Below, piece by piece: positions 1-7,492 of a stretch of 64,000 nt of DNA (position 1 is the first letter of the stretch; every line of letters starts with the position of its first letter). Under the pieces are notes generated by a model. It saw only the letters and a program-made list of their open reading frames with translations. It was not told the DNA's origin and did not search any database. This stretch comes from Bhargavaea ginsengi (GTDB lineage: Bacteria > Bacillota > Bacilli > Bacillales_A > Planococcaceae), in assembly GCF_900109165.1 (NCBI RefSeq), contig NZ_FNZF01000001.1, forward strand, positions 1,022,747 to 1,086,746, given 5' to 3'. The translations under genes were made by a program, and so were the position numbers.

Positions 1-422
1 AAGGCGTCCCTGTACGCGCGATCCTGTTCAGCACCGTATTCTCTTATGTTGCGTGTATCCTGAACTTCATCTCGCCGGACAAGGTGTTCCTGTTCCTGAT
101 CAACTCGTCCGGTGCGGTCGCCCTTCTCGTCTACCTGATCATCAGTGTCTCGCAATTGCGCATGCGGAAACGGCTCGAGCAGGAACGAGGCCACCTGCCG
201 GTCAAAATGTGGCTGTTCCCTTACCTGACGTATGCGACGATCATTGCAGTTGCAGGCATCTACCTGGCAATGTTCTTTATCCCTTCGATGCAGATCCAGG
301 TCATCCTCACTACACTGGTTGCGCTGGGTGTTGTCGGCATCTACTTCCTGTTCTACCGCAGGAAGCAGGAAGCAACAGGCCTCGGACAGGCTCCGGCTCA
401 TGTGCAGCGTTCGCCTAAATAA
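1..422 (+). CDS. APC-family amino acid permease, C-terminal part (5' end outside window)
   Basis: Open from the left edge in the frame that ends with TAA at 420-422, so only the last ~139 residues are present. The visible part has about four hydrophobic segments separated by a basic loop (RMRKRLEQERGH), followed by a hydrophilic tail. This is the usual end of GabP/AnsP-type amino acid-polyamine-organocation permeases of the cytoplasmic membrane. The last helices end in a basic FYRRKQE stretch at the inner membrane face. Substrate cannot be told from this fragment. A strong terminator follows at 437-460, so it is the last gene of its unit. Confidence 0.8.
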   Translation, partial: GVPVRAILFSTVFSYVACILNFISPDKVFLFLINSSGAVALLVYLIISVSQLRMRKRLEQERGHLPVKMWLFPYLTYATIIAVAGIYLAMFFIPSMQIQVILTTLVALGVVGIYFLFYRRKQEATGLGQAPAHVQRSPK

Positions 423-436
423 GGTTATAGTGGAAC

Positions 437-460
437 CCCCCTGCGGCGCAGGGGGTTTTT
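437..460 (+). terminator. Rho-independent terminator of the permease gene
   Basis: Perfect 8-bp stem CCCCCTGC/GCAGGGGG with a GGC loop, followed by TTTTT at 456-460. It lies 14 nt after the permease stop codon. Confidence 0.9.
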
Positions 461-540
461 GATTGGGAGCAACTCGACACTGATTGGTAGGAGTTCAGGA
501 GGGATTGGCAGGAACACGGGAACCCATTGGTGGCGACTCA

Positions 541-573
541 TTAAAAAAACGGCCGGAATCTGACCCGGCCGTT
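541..573 (-). terminator. Terminator of the 584-7201 minus-strand operon
   Basis: Perfect 9-bp inverted repeat AACGGCCGG (548-556) and CCGGCCGTT (565-573). On the minus strand it is followed by a run of seven T. It lies directly downstream of the aldehyde dehydrogenase stop codon. Confidence 0.9.
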
Positions 574-583
574 CCGCTTGTAT

Positions 584-2029
584 TCAAATCCCGAACTTCA
601 CAGCAATGTTCTTTACCTGCACATAGTTCCGCAGTGCGATAAAGCCCTTTTCGCGGCCGATGCCGCTCTTTTTGTAGCCGCCGAACGGCATCTGGATGCC
701 GCCGCCGGCTCCGTAGTTGTTGATGAATACCTGGCCGGCCTTCACTCGTGAAGCAACAGTGTGGGCGACGTCGACGTCCTTTGTCCAGACACCCGCGACG
801 AGGCCGTATTCCGTATCATTCGCCAGGCGGATGGCGTCTTCCGCATCACTGAACGTGAAGACGGAAAGGACCGGGCCGAAGATTTCTTCCTGTGCGGCCG
901 GGCAGTCATGGTCGAGGCCGTCGATGATGGTCGGAGCAATGTAGTGCCCTCCTTCGCCGCCTTCCACTTTCACCGGATGTCCGCCGGAAATCAGCTTGCC
1001 CTGTGCCTTCGCCTCTTCGATCCGCTCCATGATGCGGTCAAACTGACGCTTGTTCAGGATCGGGCCGATGTCCTTGTCGTCCACGCCGCGGCCGACTTGG
1101 AGTTCGCCGAAGCGCGCCTTAAGCTTGGATAGGAATTCCTCTTTATAATCCTCTTGGACGAGCAGCCGAGACCCCGCCGAACAGGTCTGGCCGGCGTTTT
1201 GGATGATCGCCCGGACCACCCCGTCAAGCGTCTTTTCTTCATCTGCATCTGCAAAGACGATGTTCGGCGACTTGCCGCCGAGCTCGAGCGTGACCGGCAC
1301 GACGTTTTCCGCGGCAGATTTCATGACCGAGATGCCGGTCGGGACAGACCCTGTGAAGGTGATTTGGTTGATGCCCGGGTGTGCGGACAGGGCCGCTCCC
1401 GCTCCGGAACCGAGACCGGTCACATGGTTGTAGATGCCCTTCGGCAGCGGGCTTTCGGCAAACCATTCGGCAAGCGCATGGGCGGTCATCGGGGTATCCT
1501 CCGCGCTTTTCACGACGATGGCGTTCCCTGTCGCGAGCGCCGCCCCGACGCTCCGCGCGATAATCTGCAGCGGGTAGTTCCACGGGATGATATGCGCAGT
1601 CACGCCCATCGGCTCGAGCACAGTCGCATTCAGCAGGCCGTCTTCGATGGGAATCGTATCTCCCATCACCTTGTCGGCCGCACCGCCGTAGAATTCAAAG
1701 TACCTGGCGGCCGCCTCGGCGTCGGCGCGTGCCTGTGACATCGGCTTGCCGACGTCCCGGCATTCCAGTTCCGCCCATTCTTCGGCATGCTCGCGGATAT
1801 GGCGTGCCAGATCGATCAGCAGGTTTCCCCGCTCATGCGGCTTCCACGCCTTCCACTCCGGACTTTCAAACGCTTCCGATGCGGCACGGACCGCCGCATC
1901 GACATGCTCCGCCGTGCCGTTGACAATCTCTGCAATTTGGGTCCCATCCGACGGGTTGACGACCGGGAGCCATTCATCCCCGTCTCCCCCTATCCAGTCT
2001 CCACCAATCAGCATTCTGATCCGTTTCAT
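584..2029 (-). CDS. NAD(P)-dependent aldehyde dehydrogenase; predicted 4-dehydropantoate dehydrogenase
   Basis: A 481-residue member of the aldehyde dehydrogenase superfamily, betaine-aldehyde-dehydrogenase-like; oxidises an aldehyde to its acid in the cytoplasm. Visible: the PWN motif with Asn151, the general base Glu249 in TLELGGKSP, the nucleophile Cys283 in NAGQTCSAG, and the C-terminal FGPV and MPFGGYKKSG motifs. Length is normal. The open frame extends upstream to 2074, but the ATG at 2029 has AAGGGG nine bases before it and begins MKRIRMLIGG as in relatives. It is the last gene of a six-gene minus operon with a symporter, an M20 amidohydrolase, a D-malate-type dehydrogenase and an SDR. 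In that setting I infer the substrate to be (R)-4-dehydropantoate, giving 3,3-dimethylmalate (EC 1.2.1.33). The family is certain; the substrate is inference. The 20-bp repeat array separates it from the SDR gene. Confidence 0.93.
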   Translation of the reverse strand: MKRIRMLIGGDWIGGDGDEWLPVVNPSDGTQIAEIVNGTAEHVDAAVRAASEAFESPEWKAWKPHERGNLLIDLARHIREHAEEWAELECRDVGKPMSQARADAEAAARYFEFYGGAADKVMGDTIPIEDGLLNATVLEPMGVTAHIIPWNYPLQIIARSVGAALATGNAIVVKSAEDTPMTAHALAEWFAESPLPKGIYNHVTGLGSGAGAALSAHPGINQITFTGSVPTGISVMKSAAENVVPVTLELGGKSPNIVFADADEEKTLDGVVRAIIQNAGQTCSAGSRLLVQEDYKEEFLSKLKARFGELQVGRGVDDKDIGPILNKRQFDRIMERIEEAKAQGKLISGGHPVKVEGGEGGHYIAPTIIDGLDHDCPAAQEEIFGPVLSVFTFSDAEDAIRLANDTEYGLVAGVWTKDVDVAHTVASRVKAGQVFINNYGAGGGIQMPFGGYKKSGIGREKGFIALRNYVQVKNIAVKFGI

Positions 2030-2059
2030 CTCACTCATCCCCTTTCCGATGAAAGCATG

Positions 2060-2095
2060 AACCGGCCAGTGCAACCCTGCTCCAACTGGCCGGTT
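2060..2095. repeat. 11-bp perfect inverted repeat at the edge of the tandem array
   Basis: AACCGGCCAGT (2060-2070) and ACTGGCCGGTT (2085-2095) are perfect reverse complements with a 14-nt loop. The right arm lies inside the first repeat unit. The hairpin sits 31 nt upstream of the aldehyde dehydrogenase start. There is no T run, so it is not a standard terminator. It could cap or protect mRNA ends, or mark the edge of the array. Confidence 0.7.
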
Positions 2096-2375
2096 CTCAA
2101 TCCAATTGACGACCCCTTACTCCGAGGGGCCAGTCCTAACTTTAAATGGCCGCCGCTTACTCCAAGTGGCCGGCTCTTACACCAAGTTGCTGCCGCTTAC
2201 TCCAAATAACCGGCTCTTACTCCAAATGGCCGGCCCTTACTCCAAGTTGCCGCTCCTTACTCCAAATGACAGCTCCTTACTCCAATTGGCCGGCCTTTAC
2301 TCCAATTAACCGGCCCTTACTCCAAGTTGCCACTCTTTACTCCAAATGACGGCTCCTTACTCCAAATAGCCGAGC
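2076..2375. repeat. 20-bp tandem repeat array, 15 units, intergenic
   Basis: Fifteen head-to-tail units of exactly 20 bp without spacers. Most begin CTTACTCCAA and continue with a variable block, usually rich in GGCC or CCGGC. The first four units are the most degenerate. Units 8-11 (2216-2295) and 12-15 (2296-2375) run through similar variable blocks in the same order, suggesting an 80-bp higher-order period. It lies between the SDR gene (stop at 2387) and the aldehyde dehydrogenase gene (start 2029), both minus strand. Because 20 is not a multiple of 3 and no unit carries a stop, two plus-strand frames stay open for about 67 codons. These show the same SKWPAL/LLQ-type phrase and are by-products of the repeat, not genes. 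Confidence 0.95.
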
Positions 2376-2386
2376 TCCAACCGCTA

Positions 2387-3133
2387 TCAGAGACCTCTTC
2401 CGCCGTCGATGCGCAGTGTCGTACCGGTCACCATCGAGGCGTCTTCCGACAGCAGGTAGGCGACGCCGCCCGAGATGTCTTCCGGCTGGATCAGCCGGCC
2501 GAGCGGGACGCTTGAAGCGAAAATGCTTTCCCTCGTATCCGATACGTCCGCATCCTTTGCCGTGAACTTGGCCAGCATCTGTGTGTCAGCCGGTCCCGGA
2601 TGGATGGTGTTGACGCGCACTCCGTCTTCCGCCAGTTCAATGGCCAGCGCGCGGGTAAAGCTTTCGGCAGCCCCCTTGGATGCGATGTACGACTGGAGGC
2701 CCGGCCGCGGGCGGACCGCGGATACCGAGGCGATCGTGATGATCGAGCCGCTTTTCGCCTGCTTCATATAGCGGGCAGCCTCACGTGACGTGATGAACAA
2801 GCTGGTCGCATTGATGTCCATCAGGCGATGCCAGTCTGCGACCGATACATCGGTGATCGGCGTCGCGGGCTGCGCGATGCCCGCCGCATTGACGAGTCCG
2901 TCGATGCGGCCGGTTTTTTCGTGCATGTCCCGGAATACGCCGGCAATCGCTTCCTCATCGAGGATATCCGCTTCAAACGGGGTGAACCGCTCGTGCGACA
3001 ATTCCTCCATCGATGCCAGCTTCAGGTCGATTCCCCCGACCGCTGCGCCTTCTTCGATCAGCTTTTTCACGATCGCCCGGCCCATGCCGCCGCCGGCGCC
3101 TGTCACGATGACCGTTTTCCCTTCGAGCCTCAT
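2387..3133 (-). CDS. SDR-family NAD(P)-dependent oxidoreductase; predicted pantoate 4-dehydrogenase
   Basis: A 248-residue classical short-chain dehydrogenase/reductase, likely a cytoplasmic tetramer. Visible: dinucleotide-binding TGAGGGMG at 11-18, NAAG at 82-85, catalytic Ser138, and Tyr149-x3-Lys153. The acidic residue after beta-2 (GGID, Asp36) favours NAD over NADP. The ATG at 3133 lies three bases after the stop of the upstream dehydrogenase, with GGAGGG seven bases before it, so translation is probably coupled. Family and fold are clear. The substrate, pantoate with its primary C4 alcohol (EC 1.1.1.106), is inferred only from the operon: amidohydrolase, SDR, aldehyde dehydrogenase and D-malate-type dehydrogenase together. 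A generic 3-oxoacyl reductase or sugar alcohol dehydrogenase cannot be excluded from sequence alone. Confidence 0.93.
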   Translation of the reverse strand: MRLEGKTVIVTGAGGGMGRAIVKKLIEEGAAVGGIDLKLASMEELSHERFTPFEADILDEEAIAGVFRDMHEKTGRIDGLVNAAGIAQPATPITDVSVADWHRLMDINATSLFITSREAARYMKQAKSGSIITIASVSAVRPRPGLQSYIASKGAAESFTRALAIELAEDGVRVNTIHPGPADTQMLAKFTAKDADVSDTRESIFASSVPLGRLIQPEDISGGVAYLLSEDASMVTGTTLRIDGGRGL

Positions 3134-3136
3134 CCG

Positions 3137-4222
3137 TCATCCCTCCGCTTTCACGCTTGTCTTCTTTTCCATCGCCAGGAGGATGGCTTCCCCCATCTGG
3201 GCTGTCGTCGCATCTCCGCCGATGTCCTTGGTCCGGACACGGCCTTCCGCCAGCACCTCTTCAATCGCCTCCAGGATCCTTCCGCCGGCCTCTCGCTCGC
3301 CCAGATGCTCAAGCATCAGAGCTGCGGACCAGATCTGCGCGACCGGATTGGCAATGCCCTTTCCGGCGATATCCGGCGCAGAACCGTGGACCGGTTCGAA
3401 CATGGAGGGGTAGTCTTTTTCCGGATTGATGTTTCCGGACGGCGACAGACCGAGCCCGCCGACAAGTCCCGACCCGAGATCCGACAAGATGTCCCCGAAC
3501 AGGTTCGATGCGAGCACCACCTCGAACGTCTGCGGCCGCTGGACGAAATATGCCGCGAGCGCGTCCACATAATATTGCTCAAACTCCAGTCCGCCGAATT
3601 CCTCGGACATAATCCGGCGGACATGCTCGTCCCACAGCTTGTTCGCGTGGATCACGGCGTTCGACTTGGTGGCACTGGTGATTTTCTTCAGCCCTCGTTC
3701 TTCCGCATAGCGGCCTGCCGCCCGTGCGATCCGTTCGACGCCCGCACGGGTCATGATGGTATTCTGGACGGCGATTTCGCCTTCCTGGCCCGCATAGAGC
3801 CGCCCGCCGCTGTCGGAGTATTCGCCTTCTGCATTCTCGCGGAAGATGACAAAGTCTATATCCTCGCCTTGTGCAAGCGGGGACGGGATGCCCGGCAGCG
3901 ATTTGACCGGACGGAAGTTCACATACTGCCGGAACTGTTTCCGGATCGGCATGATCAGCTCCCAGATGGTCACTTCATCAGGAACACGCGCATCACCGAT
4001 CGCCCCGAACAAAATGGCGTCAAACGATTTCAACGTCTCCATGCCGTCTTCCGGCATCATTCTTCCGTGCTCGAGGTAGTACTCCGAATTCCATGGGAAC
4101 TCTTCACGCTCGATCCTGAAGCCGCCCTGCTGCTCCGTTGCATCAAGCACTTGGAGCGCCTGATCCATCACTTCCGGCCCGATTCCATCTCCCGCAATGA
4201 CTGCAATTTGATAAGTCTTCAT
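3137..4222 (-). CDS. Tartrate/D-malate-type decarboxylating dehydrogenase; predicted (R)-3,3-dimethylmalate dehydrogenase
   Basis: A 361-residue member of the isocitrate/isopropylmalate dehydrogenase superfamily, tartrate-D-malate branch. These enzymes oxidise an (R)-2-hydroxy acid with NAD and Mg/Mn and release the beta-carboxylate as CO2. Visible: IAGDGIGPEV at the N-terminus, RENAEGEYS (substrate region), the metal-binding block ASNLFGDILSD, and EPVHGSAPDIAGKGIANP (NAD region). Its start overlaps the M20 stop (ATGA at 4219-4222), so the genes are translationally coupled. (R)-3,3-dimethylmalate is simply D-malate with two C3 methyl groups. A dimethylmalate dehydrogenase (EC 1.1.1.84), giving 2-oxoisovalerate and CO2, is therefore a natural role in this operon. 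That assignment is inference; D-malate or tartrate remain possible. Confidence 0.93.
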   Translation of the reverse strand: MKTYQIAVIAGDGIGPEVMDQALQVLDATEQQGGFRIEREEFPWNSEYYLEHGRMMPEDGMETLKSFDAILFGAIGDARVPDEVTIWELIMPIRKQFRQYVNFRPVKSLPGIPSPLAQGEDIDFVIFRENAEGEYSDSGGRLYAGQEGEIAVQNTIMTRAGVERIARAAGRYAEERGLKKITSATKSNAVIHANKLWDEHVRRIMSEEFGGLEFEQYYVDALAAYFVQRPQTFEVVLASNLFGDILSDLGSGLVGGLGLSPSGNINPEKDYPSMFEPVHGSAPDIAGKGIANPVAQIWSAALMLEHLGEREAGGRILEAIEEVLAEGRVRTKDIGGDATTAQMGEAILLAMEKKTSVKAEG

Positions 4223-5454
4223 GATTCCGCCCCTTCCCGGTTCAAGAAGCGCAGTGCCGCTTCCCGGTAGATTGCGGTCGTTTCGGCGAGCTCCTCGATA
4301 TCCACGTATTCGTCAATCTGGTGCGGGATGTCCCGGTCACCCGCGCCGATCGTCACGATCGGGACACCGTGTACGTGGAGGAAAGTGCCGTCTGTCGCGC
4401 CCGGTACGCCGTTGTAGACCGGCTCCTTCCCCGTCACATGCTGCACCGCATCATAGATCGCCTGCACGACCGGCTCATCCTTGGACGTCGATGTAGCCGG
4501 GCGGTCATCGAGAATAGTCAGTTCACAGTTAAAGTCAGGGTCTTCCGCCTTCAGGTTTTCGATAATGGCATCGATCTTACCTCGGAGCCCGGCGTGGTCC
4601 TGCGCGGGCACGGTCCGGATATCAAGCGTCATCCGGCAATGATCCGGGATGACATTGATCTGCGCGTCCCCCTTGACCGGCGCCTGCAGAATCGTCGGCG
4701 TAATCGACGGCCATTTCAGGTACGGGTCCTCTCCCAGCCGTTCCTGCTCCGCCTTCTCCAGCTTTTCGAGTTCGACGATCAGGCGGGCCATCCGCCAGTT
4801 CGGGTTGATCCCGCTCCAGGAAATCGCACCGTGGGCCATCTTCCCATACATGTCGACCTGGATGCGCATCGCGCCGCGCTGGGCGATGCAGACGTTGTTT
4901 TCCTCCGGCTCGCAGATGATGGCGCCGTCGACACCGTCCGCCCAGCCCTTTTTGATAAAGTCCTTGATGCCGATCATCATGCCTTCCTCGTCGCACGGAA
5001 TGCAAAGGATGATTTTTCCGCGGAATTCTTCTCCGTCCTGAAGAAGCGAGTGGACGGCGGTGATCATGCAGGCCAGGTTGCCCTTCGTATCATTCGTGCC
5101 CCGTCCGTACATGCGGCCGCCGATGATTTCAGCGCCGAACGGATCATGGGTCCAGGCCTCCCGGTTCCCTTCCGTCACGACATCGGTATGCCCTTCGAAT
5201 AGCAGTGTCGGACCCGGTTTGCCGGAGTCCACGATCCCGATGACATTCGGCCTCCCGGGAACCACTTCCTCCACATGTGTCTCGATGGCATAGCTGCGGA
5301 GCACATCGGCCACATAGTTCGCGACCTTTTCTTCATTGCCGCCGGGGATTCCCTCGCCTCGGTAGACGCTTTCGATCCGGACGAGCTCCTGCGTCAGCCG
5401 GATGACCGCCTCGCGGTCTCTCAGATAAGTCACGCTTCTCATATCGGTTGTCAT
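4219..5454 (-). CDS. M20-family metallo-amidohydrolase (ArgE/DapE type); predicted pantothenase
   Basis: A 411-residue cytoplasmic M20 deacylase. The two-metal site is visible: EGHTDVV (His89, Asp91), the bridging Asp in GRGTNDTKG (Asp122), catalytic DEEG (Glu156/Glu157), and a late VHGVPIVTIGAG segment. A dimerisation/lid domain is inserted at about 190-310. Family members cleave N-acyl amino acids. Pantothenate is N-pantoyl-beta-alanine, so it fits this chemistry. The gene overlaps its upstream symporter gene (ATGA at 5451-5454) and its downstream dehydrogenase gene (4219-4222). I infer pantothenate amidohydrolase activity (EC 3.5.1.22), producing pantoate and beta-alanine. The family assignment is firm; the substrate is an inference from the operon. 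Confidence 0.92.
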   Translation of the reverse strand: MTTDMRSVTYLRDREAVIRLTQELVRIESVYRGEGIPGGNEEKVANYVADVLRSYAIETHVEEVVPGRPNVIGIVDSGKPGPTLLFEGHTDVVTEGNREAWTHDPFGAEIIGGRMYGRGTNDTKGNLACMITAVHSLLQDGEEFRGKIILCIPCDEEGMMIGIKDFIKKGWADGVDGAIICEPEENNVCIAQRGAMRIQVDMYGKMAHGAISWSGINPNWRMARLIVELEKLEKAEQERLGEDPYLKWPSITPTILQAPVKGDAQINVIPDHCRMTLDIRTVPAQDHAGLRGKIDAIIENLKAEDPDFNCELTILDDRPATSTSKDEPVVQAIYDAVQHVTGKEPVYNGVPGATDGTFLHVHGVPIVTIGAGDRDIPHQIDEYVDIEELAETTAIYREAALRFLNREGAES

Positions 5455-6926
5455 GCAATCTCCCCTTTTTTGATGCGTTCATAGTTGTAGGCTTCCTGCT
5501 TCATGATCAGGCTGAAGATGATAAAGGCGATGAATGACAGGAGAACCGGCAGCGTCACAGTATGCACACCAAACAAATTTCCGTTCGCCCCGTTATAAAA
5601 GTGGATGGCGATATAACTGCCGATGCCTGTGATCATCGAGGCGATTGCCCCGTACTTATTGGCATAACTCCAGTAGAGCCCGAGAACAATCGGCCAAATA
5701 AATGCTGCCTCGAGTCCGCCGAACGCAAACAGGTTCAGGAAGATGAGCAGATCAGGTGGATCGAGCGCCAGGATATAGACGATGATTCCCAGAACAGCCG
5801 TTACCCCGAAGCTCGCACGCTTGATTGCCTTTATGCTGGCGTCCGGCTTGATATAGTTCAGATAGACGTCCTTCACGACAGTCGAGGAAACGAGGATCAA
5901 AAGCGAGTCGACTGTGGACATGATGGCTGCCATCGGCGCTGCAAGCACAATCCCTGCCAGCCAGGCCGGCAGGACGTCCATCGCTATCAGTGGAATGACC
6001 TTGTCCCCGACATCGATGCCCGGGATGATCGGCCTCGCAAACACACCGATCAGGTGCATGTTCAGCATGATGACTCCGGTGACGACCGTGCCGATGATCA
6101 GCGCACGGTGCATGGACTTGGAGCTTTTGTAGGACATCGAGCGGACCGCAATCTGCGGAAGTCCTACGACGCCAACACCGACCAGGATCCAGAAGGAAGA
6201 TACGTAAGCTTTTCCGAGATTCCCGTCCGCCCCGAACGGCGTGACAAGGTTCGGGTTTTCTGAGATAAGATCATTGATGATGTTCGTTACGCCACCACCC
6301 GCGATGATGACACCCGCAAGAAGGACCATCGTGCCGACGACCATGACGGCCCCCTGCACCGCATCCGTCACGGCGACCGCACGGAATCCGCCGATGGTCA
6401 CGTAAACAAGAACCGATATGGCAAAGATGAAGAGCGCCGCGTGATAGCTCATCCCTGTGAGCGACTCAACCAGGCGCGCCCCGCCGATCCACTGGGCAGC
6501 CATGGCCGAAAACAGGAAGATGATGATTGCTGCCGCGGAAAGGATCACGACCGGCCCGCTGTTGTAGCGGGCCTTCAGGAAGTCGACGAGCGTGAGCGCC
6601 TGATACCGGCGCGCCATGATTGCAAATTTCTTTCCCAGAATCATCAAGACAAAATAACCCGTAACGATCTGCGACATTGCAAGGAGCACCCAGCCGAAGC
6701 CCATCGTGTAGGCCGTGCCCGGGCCGCCAAGGAAACTCGATGCACTGCCGTAAGTCGCGACCATCGTCATCGCGAGCACAAAGCCGCCGAGTTCACGGCC
6801 GCCCAGGAAGTAATCCTGCAGGAAGTCCCCGCCTGAAACCTTGGCTCCCTTCCGGCTGGACCAGATTCCTATGAAGAAAATGATAACCAGGAAAACGAGG
6901 AGCGGAATGATGACTTCCCAATTCAT
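5451..6926 (-). CDS. panF: Sodium:solute symporter, PanF (pantothenate permease) type
   Basis: A 491-residue SSS-family (SLC5-like) sodium-coupled importer with about 13 membrane helices. Visible: the FLGGRELGG N-terminal signature, VATYGSASSFLGGPGTAY in helices 2-3, the conserved helix after GGFRAVAVTDAVQG, and APMAAIMSTVDSLLI in the sodium-site helix. Length and motifs match the PanF branch. The upstream YhdT-like gene supports this, since yhdT-panF is a common pair in bacteria. Overlaps of four bases with both neighbours indicate one transcript. Placing a PanF-type carrier before an amidohydrolase suggests import of pantothenate for breakdown, not for CoA synthesis. Substrate remains unproven. 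Confidence 0.9.
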   Translation of the reverse strand: MNWEVIIPLLVFLVIIFFIGIWSSRKGAKVSGGDFLQDYFLGGRELGGFVLAMTMVATYGSASSFLGGPGTAYTMGFGWVLLAMSQIVTGYFVLMILGKKFAIMARRYQALTLVDFLKARYNSGPVVILSAAAIIIFLFSAMAAQWIGGARLVESLTGMSYHAALFIFAISVLVYVTIGGFRAVAVTDAVQGAVMVVGTMVLLAGVIIAGGGVTNIINDLISENPNLVTPFGADGNLGKAYVSSFWILVGVGVVGLPQIAVRSMSYKSSKSMHRALIIGTVVTGVIMLNMHLIGVFARPIIPGIDVGDKVIPLIAMDVLPAWLAGIVLAAPMAAIMSTVDSLLILVSSTVVKDVYLNYIKPDASIKAIKRASFGVTAVLGIIVYILALDPPDLLIFLNLFAFGGLEAAFIWPIVLGLYWSYANKYGAIASMITGIGSYIAIHFYNGANGNLFGVHTVTLPVLLSFIAFIIFSLIMKQEAYNYERIKKGEIA

Positions 6927-7201
6927 CGCAATTCCTCCTCTTCCTCAAACGGAACTTCTTTAAAGAACACTTTTACGACAAAAATGACCAGTGCCGTGAT
7001 CAGGAGGAACCCGACCACGCAACTGTAGAAGAACCAGTCCGGCATGCCCAATATGTATGAATACTCCTCTACCGGCCTCGACCCCATCCCGTAGGCGAAT
7101 CCGAACCACCAGACAAAATTAAGCAGCGCAAGTCCGCAGCCGATCAGTGCCTCCCGGTTGGCGACCTTAAACCGCCAGTCTGTTTTATCTTTGTTCTCCA
7201 T
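6923..7201 (-). CDS. YhdT/DUF997-family small membrane protein
   Basis: A 92-residue protein with two hydrophobic segments (LIGCGLALLNFVWWFGFAYG and the WFFYSCVVGFLLITALVIF region) and an acidic C-terminus (EEEEELR). It matches the YhdT family, nearly always encoded just before PanF-type symporters and thought to be an accessory subunit. The ATG at 7201 (MENKDK) has AAGGGGG seven bases upstream and is preferred over the in-frame ATG at 7225. It is the first gene of the operon and overlaps the symporter by four bases. Confidence 0.85.
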   Translation of the reverse strand: MENKDKTDWRFKVANREALIGCGLALLNFVWWFGFAYGMGSRPVEEYSYILGMPDWFFYSCVVGFLLITALVIFVVKVFFKEVPFEEEEELR

Positions 7202-7477
7202 GCTGTTCCCCCTTCCCCAATCCACTTCTGAACCCGGCCGGATTGGATTTTAATTGAATGTATGTAGATTCTACTTAATTTTCTGTCCCATCAAAAGGGA
7301 CCCCCCACACTTCCTCGTGCCATTCCTGCCTTCTTTTAATACTATAGAATCGAATATTCTGATTCGCCTGACTATGTGTCGAAAAATGTTGTCCTTCATT
7401 TGACAATGTGTCCAGGTGTAGTTCTGAAACCGGAAAATATTGCTTTGTAGCAGGAAACAGCAAAATTATACAAAGTA
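7202..7477. other. A+T-rich upstream region of the pantothenate-type operon, no gene
   Basis: About 275 bp without a credible gene; composition is clearly more A+T-rich than the surroundings. It holds a dyad at 7347-7365: GAATC, palindromic GAATATTC, one base, then GATTC. The dyad lies next to a possible minus-strand -10 TATAGT. No confident -35 was found, so the operon promoter is not fixed. A 62-codon open frame on the minus strand (7275-7463) has no ribosome binding site and no recognisable features. Confidence 0.5.
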
Positions 7478-7486
7478 TGCTATAAT
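7478..7486 (+). promoter_or_regulatory. Extended -10 promoter upstream of the ykvS-like gene
   Basis: TGCTATAAT matches the extended -10 consensus (TGnTATAAT) exactly. No good -35 is seen 17 bp upstream, as is common for extended -10 promoters. The expected transcript start is about 7493. Confidence 0.7.
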
Positions 7487-7492
7487 GATAGT

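Noticed and set aside
2106..2349. Two overlapping ~67-codon plus-strand open frames with repeated SKWPAL/LLQ phrases
   Set aside because: They exist only because the 20-bp repeat has no stop in these frames; no ribosome site and the frames run through repeat units in different phase.
2076..2375. CRISPR array
   Set aside because: Units are contiguous 20-mers without unique spacers of constant length, and no cas genes are present.
2828..4270. 480-codon plus-strand open frame opposite the SDR and dehydrogenase genes
   Set aside because: Shadow of G+C-rich coding sequence; composition is Arg/His/Asp-rich without motifs, while the minus strand has complete enzyme families.
7303..7330. Sigma-54 promoter on the minus strand before the yhdT-panF operon
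   Set aside because: TGGCACG fits the -24 element but the -12 position reads GTGT instead of TTGC; the essential GC is absent and no sigma-54 activator is nearby.
7275..7463. 62-codon minus-strand open frame in the A+T-rich gap
   Set aside because: No ribosome site, no homology I recognise, and it covers the likely operon promoter.
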